Shown here: piece after piece, positions 42,908 through 49,908 of the stretch | Numbering within the stretch: the first letter of the stretch is position 1 | How the letters are laid out: the number at the start of each line of letters is the position of its first letter | From: SIG603 sp963589785 | Lineage (GTDB): Bacteria > Bacillota > Clostridia > Oscillospirales > Acutalibacteraceae | Direction: 5' to 3' | Assembly: GCA_963589785.1 (NCBI GenBank) | Contig: CAVAMJ010000004.1 | Location: forward strand, 62,001 to 126,000 | Length of the DNA stretch: 64,000 nucleotides | Notes under the pieces: generated by a model | Databases searched by the model: none | What the model was told of the DNA's origin: nothing | Seen by the model: only the letters and a program-made list of their open reading frames with translations | Made by a program: the position numbers and the translations under genes

Positions 42908-44209
42908 ATGTTACAGACTATTAAAAATGTTTTTCATGTGCCTAAATTTGTTGCAGGCTTCGTAATTTTCATGGTCCTTCTTATCGGATCTCTTTTATGG
43001 CCTTTATTCGCAGACTTCGGCCCGCTCGAGAACGTCGTTCAGAAGAACGGTGGTTTCGCAGCACCCGGCACATATGTTAACGTAGCTGACGTTGTTGAGC
43101 TTGATGCAGACGGCAGCAGCGTTAAGTTCGATGTTGATACTTCTGCCAACAGATTGGCTCACAGACTTGACGAGGAAAGCCGTCAGATGATGGTAGACTG
43201 GCTCAAGACATACGGCACAACAGAGTACATTGCTGAGGTCACAGATGAGGACGCAGCAGCTATGCAGGAGCTTACAACAGACGATATGGTCAGCGTATGT
43301 AAGTACTGGGAAAAGTACTATGATTTCGATGCTATGCCTAAGTCAATCAAGAAGGCAGAGAGAAACAAGTACAAGACAATCAACGGCAAGGTTCAGACAA
43401 TGCTCTCCGAGTCCGCTATCATCGTTGCTACAGAGGCTGAGGATAAGACTCTCGAGAAGTCCTCTGAGATCAACATGAAGGCATTCGTCAACACAAGTGA
43501 CGTAGCTTCAAGATACACTCTTATCTTAGGTTCCGATAACTTCGGTCGTGACGTTTTCACAGAGCTCACATCTTCTATCCTTGTTTCAATGAGAATAGGT
43601 CTCATCGCCGGATGTATCGCAACGGCAATCGGACTTACACTCGGACTTATGGCAGGCTTCCTCGGTGGTTTCATCGATAACTTCATTACCTTTATCACAA
43701 ACCTGTTCACAGTTATCCCCGGCTTCGTTCTTCTTATCCTCATCTCCAATGCTATCGGAGGATCAAGCCGTGGTGTCACACTTATCTCTTGTATCATGGG
43801 TGTTACCTCATGGCCGTGGACCGCTCGAAGCGTTCGTTCACAGGTTCTTTCACTCAGAAACAGAGACCACGTTAACATGTCCAAGATCTCCGGTCACAGC
43901 GCCGCTAAGATCATGATTCAGGACATTCTCCCATTCGTTGCATCCTATGTTGTAATGGCATTCATTCTTCAGATTTCTTCCGGTATCCTCTCAGAGGCTC
44001 AGCTCTCCATGCTCGGCCTTGGACCGGCAACAACTGAGGTTTCTACCCTCGGACTTATGATGCACTGGGCACTTTCCTTCAATGCACATACTCAGGGTAT
44101 GTGGTGGGCATTCTTACCGGTTATCTTTGCTATCGCGCTCATCACATTCTCTCTTAACCTTATGAATACCGGTCTCGACCAGGTCTTCAATCCACAGTTA
44201 AGAGACTAA
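42908..44209 (+). CDS. Peptide ABC transporter permease, DppC/OppC type with large insertion
   Basis: 433 residues against about 300 in the family. After the first helix (residues 17-34) comes a soluble segment of about 150 residues, rich in Asp/Glu (for example EVTDEDAAAMQELTTDDM), before the usual LGSDNFGRDVFTEL and the five remaining helices. The EAA loop is SLRNRDHVNMSKISGHSAAKIMIQDILP. The insertion would be outside the membrane, where binding proteins dock. Confidence 0.9.
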   Translation: MLQTIKNVFHVPKFVAGFVIFMVLLIGSLLWPLFADFGPLENVVQKNGGFAAPGTYVNVADVVELDADGSSVKFDVDTSANRLAHRLDEESRQMMVDWLKTYGTTEYIAEVTDEDAAAMQELTTDDMVSVCKYWEKYYDFDAMPKSIKKAERNKYKTINGKVQTMLSESAIIVATEAEDKTLEKSSEINMKAFVNTSDVASRYTLILGSDNFGRDVFTELTSSILVSMRIGLIAGCIATAIGLTLGLMAGFLGGFIDNFITFITNLFTVIPGFVLLILISNAIGGSSRGVTLISCIMGVTSWPWTARSVRSQVLSLRNRDHVNMSKISGHSAAKIMIQDILPFVASYVVMAFILQISSGILSEAQLSMLGLGPATTEVSTLGLMMHWALSFNAHTQGMWWAFLPVIFAIALITFSLNLMNTGLDQVFNPQLRD

Positions 44210-44227
44210 TAAAGGGGGTAAAATATT

Positions 44228-45235
44228 ATGGCAAAGGTAATGCTCGAAGTTCGCGATTTAAAAACCAAGTATATTACCCGTATGAAAGAGGACGTTTACT
44301 CTGTTGACGGCGTTTCTCTTAAGATCGAGGAAGGTAAATCCCTCGGTGTTGCAGGTGAGTCCGGATGCGGTAAATCCACACTCGCACTCTCTCTCATGGG
44401 TTACTATTTTGCACCTCTCCACTACATGAGCGGTGATATTATCATTGACGGTCAGAATATTTCCGGCCTCAAGCCTGACTACATCAGAAAGCACATCCTC
44501 GGCAACGAGATTGCTTACATTCCTCAGGCAGCTATGAACGCTTTGAACCCAACTCAGAAGATCATTAAGTTCATTAATGACGTTATCAAGGTTCATGATC
44601 CAAGCATGTCAAAGAATGATATCTATGACATGGCTAGACAGCGTTTTGAGAAGCTCGGCCTTCCGGAGAACGTTCTCCAGAAGCACGCAGTTGAGCTCTC
44701 AGGTGGTATGAAACAGAGAACTGTTATCGCTATTTCCACAATTCTTTCTCCGAAGGTTCTTATCGCTGACGAGCCGTCATCGGCTCTTGACGTTACTTCT
44801 CAGAAGATGGTTATCAAGATGATGAAGCAGCTTATGCACGAGGGTCTTGTTAAGTCCATGATCTTCATCACACATGAGCTTCCGCTTCTCTATCAGGTTA
44901 CTGACGATATCATGGTCATGTATGCCGGACAGATCGTTGAGAAGGGCACAGCTAAGGAAATGGTCTTTGATCCGATTATGCCTTACACTAAGGGCCTTAT
45001 GGGATCCATCATCGTTCCTGAGGACGGCATGAAGGCTAACAAGCTCGAGGCTATCCCCGGAACACCTCCGAACCTTAAGCACCCACCGGCAGGTTGCCGT
45101 TTTGCTCCTCGTTGTAAGTATGCTAAGCCTGAGTGCAAGGCATATACGATTCCTGTTAAGGAACCCGCACCGGGCAGAGAGTATCGCTGCCTCTTCGAGG
45201 AAGATTATCTGAAGGAGTTGTACGCTAATGGCTGA
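44228..45235 (+). CDS. Peptide ABC transporter ATPase, DppD/OppD type
   Basis: 335 residues. Walker A GESGCGKST (about 43-51), Q-loop IPQAA, signature LSGGMKQR, Walker B VLIADEPSSALD and H-loop THE. The C-terminal oligo_HPY extension with four cysteines (HPPAGCRFAPRCKYAKPEC...YRC) may carry a metal or Fe-S site, as described for DppD relatives. Its stop overlaps the next start by 8 bases. Confidence 0.94.
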   Translation: MAKVMLEVRDLKTKYITRMKEDVYSVDGVSLKIEEGKSLGVAGESGCGKSTLALSLMGYYFAPLHYMSGDIIIDGQNISGLKPDYIRKHILGNEIAYIPQAAMNALNPTQKIIKFINDVIKVHDPSMSKNDIYDMARQRFEKLGLPENVLQKHAVELSGGMKQRTVIAISTILSPKVLIADEPSSALDVTSQKMVIKMMKQLMHEGLVKSMIFITHELPLLYQVTDDIMVMYAGQIVEKGTAKEMVFDPIMPYTKGLMGSIIVPEDGMKANKLEAIPGTPPNLKHPPAGCRFAPRCKYAKPECKAYTIPVKEPAPGREYRCLFEEDYLKELYANG

Positions 45236-46040
45236 GTTAGGTAAGTCCGTACTTAGAGGCGAGGACGTCACTAAGATATTCGGTTTTGGTAAAGTTAGAA
45301 CAGAAGCTGTTTCACATGTTAACTTCGATTTCCACGAGAGAGAGGTTATCTCAATCGTTGGTGAGTCAGGTTCAGGTAAAACAACTATTGCAAAGATGAT
45401 TCTTGGCCTTATCGGTATTACAGAAGGTACAATCTACTTCAACGGTGAGCCGAGAGATATATCCACACAGAAGAAGAGAAAGGCTTATTGGCAGAACATT
45501 CAGGCTATCTTCCAGGATCCTTTCGCAACATTTAACCAGTTCTTCAAGATTGACTCAGTTCTTCTTGACTGCATCAACTTGAGAGGCGGAAAAAATCTTC
45601 CTTACGAAGAGAAGTACAAGATGATGGAGGAGGCTTGCTCCTTCGTTAACCTGAAGTTTGCAGAGCTTACAAATAAGTATCCGTTCGAGCTTTCAGGTGG
45701 ACAGATGCAGAGACTTATGATCGCTCGTATCTTCCTTCTCAAGCCGAAGATTCTTATCGCCGACGAGCCGACCTCCATGGTTGACGCTTGTTCACGTGCT
45801 ACTATCCTTGACTACTTGCTTAAGCTTCGTGACGAAGAGAATATGACAATCATCTTCATCACACATGATATCGGTCTTGCATACTACGTATCCGATACCG
45901 TTTACATCATGGAGCACGGTAAGTTCGTTGAGCAGGGCAGTGCTGAGGAGTGCATCATTCATCCGAAGGCTGACTACACAAAGAGACTTATCTCCGACGT
46001 TCCGAAGCTGAACGAGGAGTGGGATCTCGATACTGTCTGA
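45228..46040 (+). CDS. Peptide ABC transporter ATPase, DppF/OppF type
   Basis: 270 residues. Walker A GESGSGKTT, Q-loop IFQDPFATFNQ, signature LSGGQMQR, Walker B ILIADEPTSMVD, H-loop THD. It lacks the C-terminal oligo_HPY extension that DppF usually has, so it is on the short side. With the DppD-type subunit it forms the ATPase dimer. The 8-base overlap with dppD implies coupled translation. Confidence 0.93.
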   Translation: MAELGKSVLRGEDVTKIFGFGKVRTEAVSHVNFDFHEREVISIVGESGSGKTTIAKMILGLIGITEGTIYFNGEPRDISTQKKRKAYWQNIQAIFQDPFATFNQFFKIDSVLLDCINLRGGKNLPYEEKYKMMEEACSFVNLKFAELTNKYPFELSGGQMQRLMIARIFLLKPKILIADEPTSMVDACSRATILDYLLKLRDEENMTIIFITHDIGLAYYVSDTVYIMEHGKFVEQGSAEECIIHPKADYTKRLISDVPKLNEEWDLDTV

Positions 46041-46070
46041 TATTAGACTGTATTAATATTATAAACATTA

Positions 46071-46097
46071 GCGGCGTCTGAAAAGGCGCCGTTTTTT
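46071..46097 (+). terminator. Terminator of the permease operon
   Basis: CGGCG pairs with CGCCG around TCTGAAAAGG, followed by six T's. Confidence 0.75.
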
Positions 46098-46118
46098 GTG
46101 TGTTAATGTAGAAATAAT

Positions 46119-46147
46119 TTGATTTTTTCGTGGGGCTATATTATAAT
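46119..46147 (+). promoter_or_regulatory. Promoter of the GNAT gene
   Basis: TTGATT, 17 nt, TATAAT. Confidence 0.65.
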
Positions 46148-46196
46148 TATAATATTACAAAGAAACGCTTTAATTAGCGGAATATGAGGAAATTAA

Positions 46197-46691
46197 GTGG
46201 AAAAGTACGAGTATTTAAGCTTTAAAAAATGCGAGGCAGAGGATATTCATGATGTGGCGGCGCTCATGCGTCCGATTTTCAAGGATGAACTCACGATGTA
46301 TCATCTTGAGGAAAAGCACTTCAAAAAGATTGACGAAGAAAAGCTGCTTCAAAAATATATATTTGAATATAAAGCGGAGGCTTATTGCGTCTATATGGAC
46401 AATAAGCTTAAGGGGCTTGTGCTTTACTGGGTGAACGATAAGGAAATGTGCGGTCTCCTCGGAGAGATTTATATAACTCAGGACATTCAAAATTGCGGAG
46501 TAGGTCAGCTTATTTGGAAGTTTGTCCTGTCCAAAAATCCGAACATTAAGAAATGGCGAGCAGAAGCACCTCTGTTTGCGAAAAGAAATCTTAATTTCTT
46601 TGTCAACAAGCTTGGCTTTAAGGTGATTGAAATAACAAAGCCTAAAGAAGGCTTGGACAGCGGAGTTATTTACGAGTTACTTCTTGACTGA
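46197..46691 (+). CDS. GNAT-family N-acetyltransferase
   Basis: 164 residues from GTG, with GAGG 7 nt upstream. The acetyl-CoA binding region is LGEIYITQDIQNCGVGQLIWKFVL at about residues 87-110 (normal R/QxxGxG/A loop, here QNCGVG), and NFFVNKLGFKVIEI is the common C-terminal FYxxxGF-type segment. Substrate unknown; single-gene unit between two terminators. Confidence 0.8.
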   Translation: MEKYEYLSFKKCEAEDIHDVAALMRPIFKDELTMYHLEEKHFKKIDEEKLLQKYIFEYKAEAYCVYMDNKLKGLVLYWVNDKEMCGLLGEIYITQDIQNCGVGQLIWKFVLSKNPNIKKWRAEAPLFAKRNLNFFVNKLGFKVIEITKPKEGLDSGVIYELLLD

Positions 46692-46716
46692 AATTTAAAA
46701 TTAAATATGAAAAAGA

Positions 46717-46748
46717 AACGCTCTTACGATTTGTGTAAGAGCGTTTTT
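46717..46748. terminator. Terminator between convergent genes
   Basis: AACGCTCTTAC pairs with GTAAGAGCGTT around GATTTGT, T-run on the + side and an A-rich start that can serve the leftward PTS gene. Confidence 0.8.
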
Positions 46749-46773
46749 TCGTGATCAGAATATTAAGTTTTGG

Positions 46774-47823
46774 TTACACACTAAGCTTCATATCGCCGTC
46801 TTTTACCCAACCGATTTTCTTAAAGAAGAAGTGGAAAGCAAGAGTGACAAGAGCGGGCAAAACAAAGTGAAGCAAAACTATCTCGAGTGCGAGCACGGGT
46901 GAAGATACATTTCCTGACATAGCGGAGATTGCGCCGAACTGGCCGACAAGTCCGCTTGTGCCCATGCCGGCTCCTGATGCCGTATTGGTCATCTTGAGTA
47001 AGCATGTGGAAACAGGTCCGAGAACAGCACTTGCAAGGGTGGGGGCAAGCCAGATAGTCGGCTTTTTCATAATGTTGCCGAACTGGAGCATGCTTGTGCC
47101 CAGTGCCTGAGAGATGAGTCCGCCCCAGCCGTTATCCTTGAAGCTTGCGACCGCAAAGCCGACCATCTGACAGCAGCATCCGACTACGGCGGCACCTGCG
47201 GCAAGTCCTGATAAATCGAGCATGATGCAAAGTGCGGCGCTTGAAATCGGTGCAGTTAGTGCAAGACCGACAATCACGGCAATGAGAATTCCCATAGGAA
47301 GCGGAGCGAGGGTTGTGGCATCGTTAATGATACTGCCCAAGCCGCTCATAAGGCTGTCTACGCCGGGGCCGACAAGCTTTCCCGCAAGTCCTCCGGAAAC
47401 AATCGTGACGATTGGGGAAACTACGATATCTACCTTAGTCTTTCCGCTGACGAGCGAGCCGATTTCTTCACCGAAAGTTGCGGCGACAAATGCGCCGACA
47501 GGGCCGCCGACAGAATAGCCGAAAGCACCTGTTGCGGCTGACGAGAAAATGACAAGCGGCTTCGCTTTAAGTCCCCATGCAACAGAAACGCCGATTGCGG
47601 CGCCGACTACATTCGAGCTTGCACCGAGAACAGCACTTATCTCCGTCAAAAATCCGAGATAGGGGATTTTTCCCAGCTGAGATAAAATGAGTCCGATGAT
47701 GAGCGATGAGAAAAGACCCAAAGCCATGGCGCTCATTCCCTCAACAAAATAGCGGTGTGCGTACTTTTTGATTACGGCAAAAAAGCTATTGCCATTTGTT
47801 TTTGAAATTGATAAATCCGACAA
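46774..47823 (-). CDS. PTS_EIIC_2-type membrane protein (sugar PTS IIC-like)
   Basis: 349 residues, about nine helices with many Gly/Ala-rich turns (GGPVGAFVAATFGEEIGSLVSGKTKVD, SAMSGNVSSPVLALEIV). It matches the stand-alone PTS_EIIC_2 family of Firmicutes. No IIA or IIB domain or gene is adjacent, so true PTS function is not shown. TTG start with AGAGGAAG upstream. It is preceded by a leader of about 280 nt that is unusually GC-rich. Confidence 0.82.
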   Translation of the reverse strand: MSDLSISKTNGNSFFAVIKKYAHRYFVEGMSAMALGLFSSLIIGLILSQLGKIPYLGFLTEISAVLGASSNVVGAAIGVSVAWGLKAKPLVIFSSAATGAFGYSVGGPVGAFVAATFGEEIGSLVSGKTKVDIVVSPIVTIVSGGLAGKLVGPGVDSLMSGLGSIINDATTLAPLPMGILIAVIVGLALTAPISSAALCIMLDLSGLAAGAAVVGCCCQMVGFAVASFKDNGWGGLISQALGTSMLQFGNIMKKPTIWLAPTLASAVLGPVSTCLLKMTNTASGAGMGTSGLVGQFGAISAMSGNVSSPVLALEIVLLHFVLPALVTLAFHFFFKKIGWVKDGDMKLSV

Positions 47824-48105
47824 AATATTCTTCCTCTCTGAATTGAAATCCTTCTTTGACCCTGAAGGAAAAGGAATCTATAGTAGCTATGTTGCGTCGG
47901 TTGGTGTCCTCGTTGGTCCGCCGTCATCGCCTGCCCGTCTTTTCGGTACTGTCGGTCGTGACTTCGGTCTACTTGAGGTACTCCGCCTTTCGCCGTATGT
48001 AGTTTTAAATTATGGGACAAATGCCACAGAGAGGACGGCAAATGTTTATTTCCCGAGTTTTTTAATCATATATTTTCGCTTGTATGTTTAAATGAATCGA
48101 AAATA
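47824..48105 (-). promoter_or_regulatory. Long GC-rich leader of the PTS gene, candidate structured RNA
   Basis: From the predicted start near 48105 to the TTG start. The part at about 47880-48010 is distinctly GC-rich against very AT-rich flanks, with repeated CCGAC/CGACC and GACGG/GGCGG strings, and a hairpin CCTTC/GAAGG near the start codon. I could match it to no riboswitch consensus I know. Reading frames on both strands exist but have no binding sites or family features. Confidence 0.4.
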
Positions 48106-48112
48106 TAAGGGT

Positions 48113-48142
48113 ATTTTACCACAAATCAAGATATATAATCAA
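48113..48142 (-). promoter_or_regulatory. Promoter of the PTS gene
   Basis: On the minus strand TTGATT, 18 nt, TAAAAT with extended -10 in the string TTGTGGTAAAAT, as before tuf and rpsL. Confidence 0.6.
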
Positions 48143-48156
48143 GCTAATCGAGCATG

Positions 48157-48573
48157 TTAAATGATTATACCGCTTAGGTGATCGATTTCATGCTGAATAA
48201 TCTGAGCCGTGAAGCCTGAATATTTTTTCTGCTGTTTCTTGAAATTCAAGTCGAAGTATTCAACCTCGATTTCCTCATAACGCTTGGTTTTACGAACTCC
48301 GTCCAGAGAAAGACAGCCTTCCTCGGTTTCATATTCGCCGCTTTTAGATACGATTTTTGGATTGAACATAACTATATTGAAAAATCCAACCGTGACAGCA
48401 ATGATATTTTTGTTTTCACCTATCATATTTGCCGCCATTCCGACACAGCGTTCACGGTTTGCCGCGAGAGTCTCAAGTAAATCGTTTGCTGTTGAGATGT
48501 CCGCCGTGCAGTTTTTGGCGGGGACAGATTTTCGTTTTAAAAAGAGAACGTCTCTTACGATATTTCTAACCAT
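48157..48573 (-). CDS. def: Peptide deformylase, short clostridial type
   Basis: 138 residues. Motif 2 is EGCLS with the metal Cys and motif 3 is QHEIDH with both His ligands and Glu. Motif 1 reads GMAANMI, where the family's conserved Gln is Met. The protein lacks the long C-terminal helix of type I enzymes. It should remove formyl from nascent Met, but the motif 1 change may alter activity, and another deformylase may exist elsewhere. GGAGTGA precedes the ATG. Confidence 0.82.
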   Translation of the reverse strand: MVRNIVRDVLFLKRKSVPAKNCTADISTANDLLETLAANRERCVGMAANMIGENKNIIAVTVGFFNIVMFNPKIVSKSGEYETEEGCLSLDGVRKTKRYEEIEVEYFDLNFKKQQKKYSGFTAQIIQHEIDHLSGIII

Positions 48574-48610
48574 ATTATCACTCCTTTTTCTTAAGTATAT
48601 CAGCAGTGGT

Positions 48611-48645
48611 GCAAAAAGAAAAGAGCCGACTTTCGTCGGCTCGAT
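48611..48645 (-). terminator. Terminator of pfkA
   Basis: On the minus strand GAGCCGAC-GAAA-GTCGGCTC is followed by CTTTTCTTTTT. Confidence 0.85.
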
Positions 48646-48663
48646 TGTTTGAATATGAAAAGA

Positions 48664-49737
48664 TTAGTCACCGAAGCTGATGCCTGTGAGCTTAGCCTGC
48701 TTGACAATATCGCTTTCAGGATCGATATACTTAAGCTTTCCTGCGATGTCGGCAAGCGGAATATCGACAATCTCGAGTCCCTTGAGAGCGACCATTTTGC
48801 CGAAGTCCTTGTTGATGATGTGCTCTGCGGCAGCCGCACCGAGTCTTGTGGAAAGAACTCTGTCGTATGCGCAAGGTGAACCGCCACGTTGAGTGTGACC
48901 CGGAACGGTAACTCTTGCCTCTACGCCTGTCTCATTGACAATCTGATCTGCAATCTCATAAGCAACTGAAGGATACTTTCTGTTAGCGACCTTCTCCTTG
49001 TACTGCTTTTTCTTGAGCTTTGCGTCTTCCTTGGAGATAGCACCCTCGGCAACAGCGAGAATAGTGAACTTCTTGCCGGACTTTTCTCTCTGCTTGATAG
49101 CCTTGCAGACCTTCTTTATGTCGTAAGGAATTTCAGGGAGAAGAATGACGTCTGCGCCGCCTGCGATACCTGCGTAAAGTGTGATCCAGCCGACCTTGTG
49201 ACCCATAACCTCAACGATGAAAACTCTTGAGTGGGAAGCCGCTGTTGTGTGGATGCAGTCGAGAGCGTTTGTTGCAATCTCAACGGAGGAATGGAAACCG
49301 AAGGTCATTTCTGTTCCCCAGACGTCGTTATCAATGGTCTTAGGACAGCCGACAACGTTAAGACCCTCTTCGCTCAAGCGGTTAGCTGTTTTAAGAGAAC
49401 CGTTTCCGCCAAGAACGACGAGAGCATCAAGACCAAGCTTCTTGTAGGTGGACTTCATAGCCTCGACCTTGTTGATCCCCTCCGGAGTGGGGATGTCAAT
49501 CTCCTTGAACGGAGTTCTGCTTGTTCCGAGGACGGTGCCGCCCTCTGTGAGTATGCCTGAGAAGTGCTTCGGCTTCATAAGCTTATAGTTCTCGTAAATC
49601 ATACCCTTGTATCCGTCTAAAAATCCGTAGATTTCTACATCTTCAACATTTTTGTAGAGTGCCTTTGCCACGCCTCGCATGGTTGCGTTCAGAGCCTGGC
49701 AGTCACCGCCGCTGGTGAGCATTCCTATTCTTAACAT
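48664..49737 (-). CDS. 6-phosphofructokinase family
   Basis: 357 residues from the ATG preceded by AAGGAGG. Motifs: GGDCQALNATMRG (phosphate donor loop), GGNGSLKTAN, PKTIDNDVWGT with the catalytic Asp, and the fructose-6-P site near VPGHTQRGGSP. By the Escherichia coli numbering the donor positions read Asn103, Gly104 and Lys124. Gly104 is typical of ATP enzymes and Lys124 of PPi enzymes, so the donor is uncertain. It acts in glycolysis. Confidence 0.9.
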   Translation of the reverse strand: MLRIGMLTSGGDCQALNATMRGVAKALYKNVEDVEIYGFLDGYKGMIYENYKLMKPKHFSGILTEGGTVLGTSRTPFKEIDIPTPEGINKVEAMKSTYKKLGLDALVVLGGNGSLKTANRLSEEGLNVVGCPKTIDNDVWGTEMTFGFHSSVEIATNALDCIHTTAASHSRVFIVEVMGHKVGWITLYAGIAGGADVILLPEIPYDIKKVCKAIKQREKSGKKFTILAVAEGAISKEDAKLKKKQYKEKVANRKYPSVAYEIADQIVNETGVEARVTVPGHTQRGGSPCAYDRVLSTRLGAAAAEHIINKDFGKMVALKGLEIVDIPLADIAGKLKYIDPESDIVKQAKLTGISFGD

Positions 49738-49810
49738 AGTTAAATTCCTCCTTGCGAAAAGTCCAATCATATTTTCGTCCATGATTAGGTATCGAATATC
49801 TATAAAATTA

Positions 49811-49839
49811 ATGATATAACATAATTTTAGTCAAGTCAA
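49811..49839 (-). promoter_or_regulatory. pfkA promoter
   Basis: Minus strand TTGACT, 17 nt, TATCAT. Confidence 0.5.
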
Positions 49840-49867
49840 CAATCAAAATTACAATGCTTTTTGTTAT

Positions 49868-49900
49868 AAAAGAACAAATAGGGACGAAAACCGCCCCTAT
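49868..49900 (-). terminator. Terminator of ppk1
   Basis: Minus strand ATAGGG pairs with CCCTAT around GCGGTTTTCGT, followed by a T-rich run (TTGTTCTTTT). Confidence 0.6.
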
Positions 49901-49908
49901 CTGATATA

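Noticed and set aside
47880..48010. ZTP-type riboswitch in the PTS leader
   Set aside because: GGTCGTGACTTCGG on the plus strand resembles part of the ZTP motif, but it is on the wrong strand for the gene and the second conserved block is missing.
47768..48091. 107-codon plus-strand frame over the PTS leader
   Set aside because: Overlaps the PTS gene start antisense, no binding site, no family pattern; the region is better explained as a leader.
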